From the NCBI GenBank assembly GCA_008973525.1, contig WACJ01000082.1, forward strand, positions 248,001 to 312,000: a stretch of 64,000 nucleotides of DNA, given 5' to 3'. The notes below the pieces were generated by a model, which had not been told where the DNA came from, made no database searches, and worked only from the letters and a program-made list of their open reading frames with translations. Position 1 is the stretch's first letter. Each line of letters opens with the position of its first letter. This DNA is from Stenopsyche tienmushanensis (taxonomy: Eukaryota; Arthropoda; Insecta; Trichoptera; Stenopsychidae). Both the position numbers and the translations under genes were made by a program. Shown here in pieces: positions 1 to 12,700 of the stretch.

Positions 1-3000
1 AAAGAGAGTTTCCAGCTGCGAGACTACTGGGGAAGCCAGCGGAAAGAATACCCCTTCCCGTATCATGGCAATCGGTCGATTCTTCAATTCTTCCCTGCGC
101 GTCCGTAAAGAATGAAAAGAGATGTTATTTGATAAGTTTGAGAAAAAAACCATAAACGCTAAAGTAAGATTGATATTCACAAAACCCTAAAAAATAGAAA
201 AAAAGAAAATAAATTAATGTCAATGCTATAACATCATCTGAAAAAATGGAGCAATCAATTTCCTTTTTTAAACCCGTATATGCAAGTTAAAAGAATGATC
301 ATTTGACCATAATTTGACATTGAACATGTAGTAGTATTTTTAACGATATATCGATGTCTGACACTAATAGGAATATAGTAAATTCCAGTTCAGAGTCAAT
401 TATAATGGCTGAAATAGTCCTAAGAGGGACTTTCGTGGTAATTATACGACTTTTTTTAAAATTGGTGTTTTTTTGCAAGTCATGGATTGATAGCAAAACA
501 TGTTTTGCATCCCTGCATTTGTTAGAAGGAGAAAGCTTTGTGCAGTTGGAAAGTTCCGCTATCGTGAGCTTATTCTACCAGGACGCCATAACCGGTCGGC
601 GGTGCGAGGAACAAAATAAAATGAAAAGAGATCGGCCTCTTCGTTGGCAAGCAGGGCGCTGAAAATTTCTTCAGCGACGCCCAAATAGAAACTGAGAAAA
701 TGTTTATAATTTTTTTTCTTTCTTCTGATTGGGGATTCAGAAGTCGAGGTTAGTGTTTGTGCCTCGGCGTCGTTCGGGAGTTAACATATTTCATTTTTAC
801 GTCGAACGCTGTTGATCCCTTTTCACAGGATGCTATCACGCTGCAGAAGAAAACTGCTGGGGAAAAATGCAATTGAAGAATTTTCCTTTTATTTAATTTA
901 ATCTGTCAGAAGAACTTGTGCTGAAGTTACAAATGCGTTAACATTTGGCAATAATTGATCGTTTACAAAAATAAGATTGTTGATGTTCGATCATGAAGAT
1001 AAGCTGGAATCTGGAAAAACAATTCCGGGGAAAGTGCGGAAATTTTATGTGAAACATTGTAGTGATGAATTTTCCTTAGCAGGATTTGATAGCAGAGAAG
1101 AAGGTGGCGGAATTCGAACAATTCCAGATATTTCCTTTGAGCCATACACGGAGGGGAACTACTTTCGAACACTTCGGGAACGAGTTCCCGCATTCCAGCC
1201 ATTTTTCTATTAGGACGTTATAAAGTCGCAGCGGTCTAAAATTCCTGCGAGCTCCGAACGCAGCTTCATGGAAAAGCTTTCAGGGCTTCTACGTCAGAGG
1301 CTCAAAATCTGCTTTTATTTAAATTCAAATTTAAACAACTTATTAACAACCACCCAAAAAAATAACAATTTAACCCAAAAGCAAATGTTTTAATTTAATA
1401 TTAATTTCAATTTAATATTAATATAGTTGTTGAACACCAATTTACAACAAGAATTGGAAGGTTCTGAAGATGTTGAACAAGCGCGGGTGGGATAAGGCTT
1501 TAGCGCTAAGCTCAGTTAAGATTGCTCAAATCCGCTGAAAAATACCAGGGGTGCATACACCGCTTAGAGGTTTATCTAAACCGGATTAACGCTTTGCTAT
1601 AACGCCATAAGGGTCTATATCATACTTTTATATTGCACTAGTAAAAGATAATCAAATAATTTTTAATATGATACTGATTCAAAGATTTGTTTAAAGTTTA
1701 TTAAACGAACAATATTTCCAATGAATAATTCCGTTCGAGAAAACTGTACCCAAACGAAAAATAGCGTGTGTATGTGAAGTGATTCTTTAAATATCATCCT
1801 AATCATATTGCAGCCACATCATCTAATAAATTCATTCAATGGTACTAATTAAGACCTTTCTAACAAGCTTCGTGCGACGCCACTTAGATCATTGTTGCAA
1901 TTATGCATTAACACACTCGCCGCCAATCGTGAATCGGTATTGTTTCTTACATTATATTCGATAGTTGGAGCATAAACAGAAGGAATACGATATTATAACG
2001 CATGGGATAAACACGGACATGTGGTGCATCTTCTGTCATGTGTTTTTTTAAATTTTAGATCGATAAGCTAGATGGGAGACTATTTCAGATGTCATTACAC
2101 TTATCCCAGAACCTTCATTCAGTTGAAAAGCATACTTTTTCTGCAAACATATCAGTATTTTTTTTATACTCAAATCAGAAAATTCCGGGAACTTTTAATA
2201 ATATAATGATTGTGGTCGGAAAATGGCAGGACGAATCCTACCGGCTGTGCCAATTTTGGTTATGTACTTTATGGATGGCAGAATAAATTCTTGTTGAGTG
2301 TAAGCGTGGAGATGATTGCGGGAAGTCTTCTTATAATTTAAACGAAATTTCTTCAGTATATATTTTATTGTAGATTTAAATGGTACAGTAATAGAGGAAA
2401 TATTATAACGACTAGGACCAGAGGTCTTAGTACTGTCGCTGCGTTAGAAATGTTTCAAAAGCCGAAAAGACAGTCCTTTAGAGCTGTCCTCGAGGGACAT
2501 GATGGGAATGTAACGATATAAATTGACTTGAAAAACCGAAGAATGAAGAACGATGTGCCGTCGAGGCACCGACTATTTAAACAGTAAAATTGTCTATTTG
2601 CAAAAATGGACATTGTATGAATTTTACAATAGAAAATAACAAGTCTGACGAAAAATTAAAATTAGGCGTAAATAGTTTCATTGGACATTAAAGATAAGCA
2701 GAATTCATTATTATGAAATATGATTGATATGCACAAAATATAAGGTTCATTGGATTTTAAAAGTGTAAGCAAATGTTTATTATTACGATATATGAAATTA
2801 AGAAAAAATAGATATCAGTAAATATTGAATATAAGCAGAATTGTTATTATGAAAGAATATGTTGTTATTTTAATTTGATATATATTTTTTATATTCTGTT
2901 TATTTTATATTTGCATTTGCTAACTCCATTAAATAGAAATGAAATAACTTGTTAAATCGTACTTAAGCGGAAGAAGAAAACGTCCATCGAAAATATGGCA

Positions 3001-4658
3001 GAGGAATGCCCGTCCACCATATACGGTGGACGCAGCGACGAACGAGTTAAATGAATCCTTCAAAATAAACCCATATATTAAATAAGAGTTTCATAAAATT
3101 CTATAAAATTATTTTGAGACAGTGCTCTCTCATGATATGAATATTAAGGCGCCATTGCGTACACGATGATATATTCAGCATTAATCTAAATAATTAAATA
3201 TATAATTATATTGACTTGCAACAATAATTGATGTATTGCATAATTTATAAGTATTGATAATTTTACAATTTGCGCATAGATATAAATTATTTACCACTGA
3301 AAATTACTATACATGGATCATGGATTCATGGATCATTATTCGATAAACACTAAAATATAATATTAGATACAAATCAGTGCATATTTCATTTTAAATGCGA
3401 TTATAATGTTTTATACCAACCTTGAATGGGTGAATAATCTTTCATATTACGAATACACTGGTTCGCGATTTCTAAAATACTCGACGATGGTAAAAAAGCT
3501 ATATATCCTCCAGAAGACAACGAGTGCAATCATTACCATTAAGGCCGTCACTAAAAGCCACATAATCGCCATATTTCAGTCAATAGGTGACAACACCAGC
3601 ACGAAGTCTTAAATATTGGTGAAATGGATGATTTTACACAGTGAAATATATTTGTTTTATTATAAAAATGCACGAATTATATAATTGGTTCAAATGTGCG
3701 TTCACTTTGGAGGCCACTTTACGAATGGCATCTCATGTTATAAATGTAGACATTTGGCCCAAAACGATCGTAAATTAATAATTAATAAACTCAATAAATA
3801 CAATTAATATATTTTAGCTTTTGCTTGTTTGTCCTTATGCGCGTTCAACGAAAATTATCAGGAGCACGCTACATAGGAGGTATGAAATCGCTGTGATATT
3901 TCCTTCGGGATAAATGTTGTCAAATGAAAATAATCGCCAAAGGAAAAGCGTCTCTCTGTATAGAAACTGTTTCAATAAATTCGCATGTACAGTATTGTGC
4001 ACTTATTATGAGATTTCAACCATCGCTCGCGTAAGGGCCTAAGACATAATCAATATTTAGGGGCGGCGTCTAAAAAGTAAGCTTGTGTGTGTTATCTCTA
4101 TCTGTGTGACGGCGGGCGTCGTTTATGTTGATCGCTCATAATGGTGACATTATACACTCCATTCTAGTATATAATCAGGAGAAACTTTTTTATTAATTTA
4201 ATATAGTTATGGCTGCTGAAAAATGGTGAAAACATAAAAAAACTTTTTATTTTAGTTATTATAAGTATTACTACAAGCATCATCATAATGCAGCCACACG
4301 CAGTTTATTACAGGACTAGGGCCGCTTTAATATTCATTCACGGGAAAGGATCACATCCATATCATTAGTATCATACATCCACCTCCTAGTGTGCTCGTTA
4401 TTGAAGGTAGCACAACCTCCGAGTTTAATTTGGGAATGCTCATCTAGCGAGTTACCGAGTGAACCAAAGGCGATTACATATATCGAAAGGGAATGTTAAT
4501 TCCTTATCGATAGTATAGTTTTGAATCATTTTCCTCAGAAGATAGAAGAATACTGCTTGATATAAAGGTTTTCTTGAGTATACGTAGTCCAATTCCTCCA
4601 TTTCTCACAATAGCGAAAACGATAATAAAAAAGTGCATCGCTGTGGATTTCTATTGTT
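1..4658. other. No gene recognised; probably upstream intron of the Wnt gene
   Basis: This stretch is AT-rich with only short open frames (the longest about 100 codons near 354-662), none of which resembles a protein I know. Because the Wnt exon at 6706 begins in mid-codon after a splice acceptor, the sequence to its left is most likely intron, with earlier Wnt exons outside the window. I see no promoter or RNA gene here. Confidence 0.4.
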
Positions 4659-4666
4659 GTATACCT

Positions 4667-5117
4667 CAGGACCGTAACAAGGGGGTGGCAAAACAGGCGC
4701 CCGTTACGGGTTGATTGATGATGATTTTTAATAATACTGATTGACTGTGTCATTCCTCTTTTCTTTGAAATCGCTTAAACATCGGGCTGACTCAGTCGGC
4801 ATTGACCGATTGTAAAATTTAAACAACCCACCCGATCAATTTTCTTCGGACAACTTCCTTTTGTAATGAGAACTCCTCATCGTTCTTAAGACATGTTCGG
4901 GTATTGCGTTTGATTGCGAGGCACTTATTCATCATATCAGCGGTCCGAAAAGCGGACCGTATAGAAACACAGACCTTGTGGCCACTTTTAGGGCTTTCTT
5001 AGGGATCTGTACAATCACGGAAGCCTTAAACTTTCATAGGTGACTCGCGCCAAATGAGGTTGTGAACGAGTCTAGACTTCTTTCCACCCAGCGCTTCATA
5101 CCCTCGCTACGGCTCTG
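4667..5117 (-). mobile_element. hAT-type MITE, family A, complete copy with perfect 8-bp target duplication
   Basis: The element starts CAGGACCGTAACAAGG and ends CTACGGCTCTG, an imperfect terminal inverted repeat. It is flanked on both sides by the same octamer GTATACCT (4659-4666 and 5118-5125). Eight-base duplications and CAGG..CTG ends are hallmarks of the hAT superfamily. Inside is the family's conserved hairpin (GGTCCG-AAAAG-CGGACC). There is no coding capacity, so it is non-autonomous. Strand is given relative to the copy at 44096. Confidence 0.85.
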
Positions 5118-5932
5118 GTATACCTATCCCTGAAATAAGTTTATCCTTAGGATATTCAACTTTCTAATAATTCGTATGATAAATTATTCGTAAAAACATC
5201 CGTTTATTAATAAAAGTGAGCTTGCAATTTAAAAAAAAATATTCATTTGTACGCCCCTTGATAGTATTTGATGTTATTTTTCATCTAATAAAAATTAAAT
5301 TCATATAGATTACCACATTTATTCATATTCCGCATTGATTATAATCTTGTTTTACATAATGTGACATATCCGCCAACGGACGATCTTCATAGATTTATTT
5401 ATATCTGGAAGAAGTTCTATGAGTGCATGATACATTAATTATTGTTGCAAATAAGATATCCTGTCTGACTTTAATAATCGTATCAGTATTAACTCTTGAA
5501 GAACCTGAAAATAAAAATAAGTTCAGAATCGATCGAAAATACCAATATGTAAACGTAGATTATAATCTACCTACTTTTTTGTTGTGCAAAAATAATTAAT
5601 ATTAAATTAATGCATTATAAAAGTGTAATGTAGGCCATTATGTTGGTGTACATTTGGGTGGTATCAATGAATTTCCCTCCAGTTGAATGTTCTGCAATGT
5701 ACTTATAGCGAGGAAAATTTTGTGATATGAACGAACTAGGATGTATCCTCTTTGATATTTCTACCAGGAGTAAATTTTAATACACCAAAACTATTTATTA
5801 TTTTTTTGGTAAAATGCAAGTAAAATTCCATTTTGCCAAAAAATATTGCAAAATCTTGTACGTGGTTCTAAAATATATAATATGTGTTCACGTTTTCCGC
5901 AAAATAATTCAGCGCCTAAAAACTTTCTTTAA

Positions 5933-6574
5933 CACATTAACTGCGGGGCACTTCGCACACGTCTGTCCCCTGATAAAAGCTATACCCAACACTTACAAAT
6001 ATGTAATTTATACAAATTTATTATTTGCCAAAATTCAACTAGATTTAAGTGACAAAGTCATCGAAAATTGGACCTCCCGAACAGGCTTTAACAAGGAGGT
6101 GGCAAAGCAGGCGCCCGCCATAAGCGCAACTGGGCTTGGGGCGCAAAACGCAAAATACTGACACAATTGAGAGTTGCACATGGTTTTTATTTTACTTGAC
6201 CATTATACTTTACAAGAATCAACACTGATTAACTCTGTCTGTCTGTGTGCGTGCGATTGCGAGGCGTTCTTTCGTCATGTCAGTGATCTGAAAAGAAGAC
6301 CAGTTGGACACGTAGACCTTGTAGTCACTCCCAAAGCCGTAACTAGGGTATGATGCGCCCGCGGCAAGAATCTAAATTGCGCCCCCCCCCCCCATTTTCG
6401 GAGTTCTTATTAAAATACCCTGTACATATAGTGCTAAATTGTGTATAAATAGTTTAAATAAATTATTTTTAACTGACGTTAACCAAAATACAGCGCTATA
6501 CATAAAAATATGCTTTCCACATGTAATCATCAGCTTATATTGTACATGTTAACATGCTTCCAGCAGTCAATGTG
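5933..6574. mobile_element. piggyBac-like MITE (TTAA flanks) with a nested hAT MITE
   Basis: TTAA (5929-5932) is followed by CACATTAACTGCGG. The far end is CAGCAGTCAATGTG followed by TTAA (6575-6578). The two ends are inverted repeats and the flanks fit the TTAA target of piggyBac. A relative with the same ends lies at 18634-18812. The interior is interrupted by a family A hAT MITE, which accounts for much of its length. Assignment to piggyBac rests only on the TTAA flanks and the inverted ends; there is no transposase. Confidence 0.6.
6082..6410 (-). mobile_element. Family A hAT MITE fragments inside a piggyBac-like MITE
   Basis: The region begins CAGGCTTTAACAAGGAGGTGG and carries the family's conserved GGGGCGCAAAACGC block, the AATCAACACTGATTAACTC block and a decayed copy of the hairpin. 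From about 6343 a second piece begins with a left-end type sequence (AGCCGTAACTAGGG) in the opposite orientation, followed by a run of about 13 C. The two pieces are probably separate insertions or a rearranged copy. Confidence 0.6.
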
Positions 6575-6705
6575 TTAAGCCATCCTTATGTAAATATAAA
6601 TCAGATGAAATTACAAATGGATAGCGTGACTACTTGTCTTTTGGCTAACAAAGGGAGTGATTATATTAACATTGACACCTAATTAACGTCACTTTTTTTT
6701 CACAG

Positions 6706-9700
6706 GTTTACTCAAAACTTTGTAGACAGTCGTGAAAGGGAAGTAAGAAGTAAGAAAGGAAGCAAGCGTTACGCCAGGGCGCTCATGAACAGACACAACA
6801 ATGAAGCTGGACGAAGAGTATGTTTTTTTAAGCAAATTTTATTCAAATTATGTTCTTATTGTTTGATTTTTAAGGAAAACTTTTAAAAAATTACGATTTA
6901 CATTGAAAATACTCAAGATGAGACGATATTATACAGGGTTCTTGTTAAGATTATTCCCCATTATTCCAACGAGCTGTGCTTATACTACAGTTTCATAAGG
7001 CTTGAAGCAAGATGAGAGCGTCGTTTTTGAAGATAGAGCAGTCCTCCGAAGCTCCTGTAAAATTAATTAAAAGCTTATATTCCCTCATCGCCATCTACGA
7101 GCCTTAAAAAGCATATACAGTGGAACCTCGATAAACCGTTCCCGCATAATACGTTTTCCCGGATGGACCGTTCATTTTTTATAGTCCCGTCAAACTCCCA
7201 TAAGAACAACGTTAAATAATCCCGCATTGACCGTTCCCCGATTTACCGATTTCCTCGATAAACCGTTTAAATATTTTGGTCCCGTCACAAATATTATCCC
7301 GATTGACCGTTTTTATTGCATATTTCTCCGTATCTCGGCAAGCAAGTTTGACACAGCCGAGTGATCGGTCTATAGTTTTCGGGATGGATCATTTTTTTGG
7401 ACTGATTTTGGAATCGGAATTACCTTTGCAAATTTCTATAATGTGGGATAATAACCGATTTTCAGGCAAGCATTGAAAACTTTCGTGGGAAGTTTTTAAT
7501 GATTGTATTATCAATTTCGCCGAACCTGTGTATTTTTTGTTTTTAATCTTTATTTTTTCTTAATAATAGTTTCTAATGGAGTGATTATTTTAGTATTTGT
7601 TAAGGATTTAAGATAATTTTTGAAGAATTATTTTAATGATTTCGAAATCGTCTGTTGTGTGCTATTGTCGCTTAAGTGCTGGGAATCCTGGTGATTAGTC
7701 CCAAAGTTTTGGATAATAGGTTTACCTTATCTACGCTATTGTCGATTATTCGGAGATCGTCACTTAAAGAGGGAAAACCTATCGTCTTTTGTTTGACTAA
7801 TTTGACGAACATCGGTGTCCAACATTCCTTAGTATCGAGGTTGGGAATTTCCCAATCCGTTTTATCTCTACGTTACAATGCAAATGTTGAATTGTTTAAA
7901 ATTCATGGTAATAATGATTCCTGTACATACAAACTTTTTAGTCGCGTAGCTGAATTTGTACAAGTCAGTTGCGTTCAATATTGCCTCACATCTCGTATCG
8001 AATTTTTTTCCAAATTGAAACTAAAATGCCGCCACCCATGAAGAAAACTAGAACTCTAGCTGAGAAGCTGAAAATAATTCAAGACGTCGAAAACAATCCA
8101 GGAGAAAAACGAATTGACATAGCAAAACGTCTGGGATTAGCACCATCAACTCTAAACACGATTGTTGCTATGAAGAGTAACATTCGCAAAACAATTGAAA
8201 AGTGCGGCAAGACAGCGAATAAAAGAAAGTCTGCTAAGGAATCTACTTTTGGAGAGCTTGAAGATATTCTTTACACGTGGTACCAGCAGGCGCGAGCTGA
8301 AAACATACCCATTGATGGATCCATAGTCAAAGAAAAAGCTTTGCAAATAGCCAAAATAAAAGGGATCACAAAATTTTCTGTGGCGTTGAGACAATCGACT
8401 CATTATGTGATGCAACTAATGACAGCAGTGAAGAGGAAGATGGCGAAGAACATAATACCGAATCTATTCCGACATTTACAGAAGCATTATTGGCCTTCGA
8501 AAAAATTAAATCATTTTTCTATTCCAAGGAAATAGATGAATCCGCTCTTAGAAAAGTTCGCGAGTTTGAGGCGTCTTTGTTCCAATTAAAGTGCCAAACA
8601 ACAAAGAAGCAAACAAACATAAAGGAGTTTTTTAAAAAATAAATTTTATATACAATATATGCAAGTAACTAATAAATAAATGTTTTTTTAAGATTTTAGT
8701 TGTTTTTTATTATTATTTGAAGCTTTCCCGCATTAACCGTTTCCCGCAATTACCGTTTTTTTTTCAGGGTCCCTTGGAAAACGTAAAATCGAGGTTTCAC
8801 TGTATTTAAAAATCAAGGACGCATTGAATAAAAAACGTCCAATAAACGTTGTTAACTATTTGAGCCGGATAATTGCTAATTAGCTCGATGTTGAGCCTAT
8901 TAAAGATGTACTATTAAGTTTTCATGCTTATCACGTCTTGAATGGTCTGTGCAGCTGTAGACGATGGCTTCATGGATGGCTTTCATCTTCCTTATCTTAC
9001 AGTTGAGATTTATATTCCATCTAAATTGAATTCACTAAAGGGCATACCACATGAACGTTCGGAATTCATAGATGGGAATTAAAACGCCATAACTTTTACA
9101 ATATATAATAAATTCAATCAAAATAATATGTATTGGCTTCAATAGTATTTTGTCAATGAGAAACTAAATTACTTATTCCGTTTTAATAAAGATCTGCACA
9201 TTTTAGAAGCAATAAATTCATCAAATCCTTGATTTATCTCGTCCTGGTTTCAATACTTGATTAACTGAAATTCCGAATCTTCATGTGATACTATGCAATA
9301 ACGTTCTCAGACATGAATAAATATTATCAATAATAGCAAGGGTTGCATTCGACCATTGAGTAATGAAGCTCAAGCTTTCAAGCTGCAGTAGTTAATTAGA
9401 TACACCAAGAAGTACACCAGTTCGAAACGACCGGATTACTTCTAGTTCATTTCTTAGTCATGTTAATCACTTCTGTCAATCATCTCCTGCCATAAAACCT
9501 CATAAAAAACATACCTTTCCAAGGAGAATAAATTCTAAATTTAATGGACCCGACCACTTAAGGGCATCGATGTGTGCATTTTATTGCTTTCACCTGGACA
9601 AAGTGAATTTCAACCGTCTATATTTTTTGTATAGATTAATTAAATAAAATGAGCAATAATCGATTCTGTTCAATTAAGATCGCTTTAATTTATCGCTCTT

Positions 9701-12700
9701 ATATGTTACCCTTTCCCCGAAATAAATCGAAAGAGGGATCAAAATTTATTACGGTTGACGGGGTCATGTAACCGAGAAAAAATCAACCCCGATGCGTATA
9801 AAAACGAATGCACACCGGGAGCATTATCAAAATAGCCCGGGGACCATTAAAGGATTTATTTTTATGTTTTACATTCGGATTTGTATCCCAATAAAAGGTA
9901 GGGTGAACATGGTTCACGCAGTAATTTGGATTCATCGCTTTTTAATGAACATTTTGAATTGAAAAGAGTGCTCAGAGTCATTTATGTGAGGAGCTATCTG
10001 TGAAGAAAAGCAATTAACTCCCGTTCGGGCCATTAAAATATTTATTATCGGTATCGAACGATTAAAATATGTTTATACAAAGAAAACGTCGTTTTAGACT
10101 TGTTTCAAAATTGATTCGCACTTAAAAGTTGATTATGTAATTATTAAGGCGGAGCAAAGTATGACTTAATCGACGAGTCGCCGCCGAGACGCGGGCCAAT
10201 TTTTATGCGCTTAAAACCGTTTTGGCCATTGACAGACGTCAAATTCGTATTCGATATGAATATTTTATTACATCTGCGATATCGCGCAGTTTATTTATAT
10301 GAATGATGATTAATGCTTAAATATTAAGGAAGATCGTATATTTAATACATGATGTTCTGTATTGAAGCGCCTAATATATGTATTGACTCTGAGCAATTAT
10401 AATTTCAGGCTGTTATCAAAAAATCAAGAGTGACTTGTAAGTGTCATGGTGTTTCAGGATCTTGCAGCCTAGTTACGTGTTGGCAGCAGCTCGCTTCGTT
10501 CAGAGAAATAGGTGAGTCGTCTTATAATCATGTATTAATTTATATTAAGATTTAGGTTATGTTTGCTAGTATTTGGTCTTAACAATTTGCTCGCCCGCCA
10601 TATGAATCGCTGTCGAGAAATTATTTAAAAATGTTCCAGTTCCCTCGTTTATTTATACGGATCTCTTCTCGGATGCATAATTCACACCGGATCTTTGTAT
10701 TCATTTATTCCATATTTTACGTCTGTTGCACTACATTATCCGCTCTTTTTAATTTTATTTATATCTGAAGCATTAAGATAATGATCTTCCCCGCGGAAAA
10801 CAATGGTCGAATCACACTGAAAGAAATGATAATTATGCAAAATGAAGAAATAAATTTTCGAGGGAATAAATTTAATGTCACAAGATATTATGTCAAATTA
10901 TCATAATGTGGGCGTCCAGTGATTTTATAACTTTTATTTTCGCGTTCCTAATTGACGCTTATTAGAATACATCGTTTATCATAATGTTCGCAAATTTAAT
11001 TACGTTTAACGTGCAATTAGCGAGAATTTAATTTTAAATTTGTTAAGACATTTTATTTTTTAATCGAGTCGATCAATCTGAGATTAACGCATACACGAAT
11101 CGCTAATGTAAAACGTTACGCTGTCTAATTTTATGACTCATATTTCGATATAGAATTGTTCATAAAGCGAAACGATGACGTTTTGCAAAGTTCAAAAAAA
11201 TAGTTCATATATCCGAAGAAGAAGAAGTAAAATATGAGAGTTTTTGTAAATTAAATTATGAACGGCGCTCGCCTTCGAACATAAATTCTCAATATTTTTT
11301 TCACACGAATAGATGAAATGAGACAGTTGAATGTTTTCTGGCTTGAGCGTTAATATTATTTTTGGGACGGTTTGTTTTATTGTTGTTGCCCATTGTCTGG
11401 GGGCAAATTACACCACACCTGACAGCGACGGTGTGAGAAGCATAAAGACGCCGCCGCAGGGCACCGATGAAGATGTGAGGATATTGTAATAATATTAGAT
11501 CGTGATGATAACCGAACGTGATCCGTGGATCTTTCTGCGGACTCACGCGTTGTAAATGAGATAATTTAATAAACACCCAGGTCGTCGGTTCAGATATAAA
11601 AACGTTACATATTAATTTGCGTTACAGATATCGTCCGCGGAGCCTTTCTATTTCTTCGCCTTCGGGGTCAGATTTGTCAAAGTTCTAGATTGACGTCTGC
11701 ATCTCGCAGACAAAGGAAAATATATTAACCTCAAATGCAAAACGTCAATAATCGAATTGACATTTGACAACGTAATACAATGCGATTTTCAAAACGTGGT
11801 CGTCAACCATAAATGTCGGAATGAGTGCGTCGATGCGCAAGTGTCGACGGTGGACGATCGCTTTCCATTTTGAGCTCGATTGACAAGTGAGACATCTAGC
11901 GGCAGTCGAACGCATCGATGAAAATTCAAATATTTTTCATACAATACGCGCACGTTCCTTTTATATGGAGTCTCCGATCGAAACAACTATAATAAATATA
12001 CCATCTTAAAGATTATCACGTCACTTTTACAGTTTTCAAATATATTAATATCAAATCGCCTTTAAATGATCGATTCATATTGTATTGTTGCAATTGTTTT
12101 GTTGGTAATGATATGTTGTATTTTTCTCGGTATCGCGCCATGAAGATCTAGCCCAGGGATGGCCAACCTTTTACATTAGCATGCGTCAATTGTTTCACAC
12201 ACGAGTTTAGATGTGCCATATAATGCACATATATACACTCAAACCACATCTTCACTTTTTCTATGTAAGCCATAGCTTTTTTTATGCGATTTTCCGCGAA
12301 TCTAAAAAATCTCACCAAATTTAATTTTTAGTTTGAATTTGTTTTTAAATCAATAAGTCCCCTTTATATTAAGGGGACCTGAAAGTATTCAAAAATTTTG
12401 AGATCTTACCACTGTGCAAAATAATAAAGTTTTTTTTATTAGATAGTTGATTTTCCTGCTCTAAAAAGTTATAAACGGCATTTTTCAATTTCCAAAATCT
12501 ACTCGGAAGCTGTCATCTAGAAAGCCAACGCACCTCACAATGTAGAACAAGTTCACCATATTTCAAATCTAACAAATCACAATATTCTCTGAATGTCTGT
12601 TAAATGCTCTTGCTCTAATTTTATTCATAAATTTCACAACCGGTAACAACATGCTGCATATTTAAAGTTTTTCGACACTCTTGATGTAAAATGCAGTAAT

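Noticed and set aside
2400..2560. Short palindromes (ACTAGGACCAGAGGTCTTAGT and others)
   Set aside because: Imperfect, single occurrence and no flanking duplication.
5814..6161. Plus-strand open frame of 115 codons
   Set aside because: It runs through the end of a TTAA element and a family A MITE; no homology and no splice signals.
6380..6400. Run of about 13 C as a possible assembly gap or functional element
   Set aside because: A similar C run occurs at the same place in the family A copy at 44147, so it is part of the repeat.
7276..8041. Open frames upstream of the Tigger transposase start
   Set aside because: They lie in the usual non-coding 5' part of Tigger elements, and the recognisable transposase starts only at 8026.
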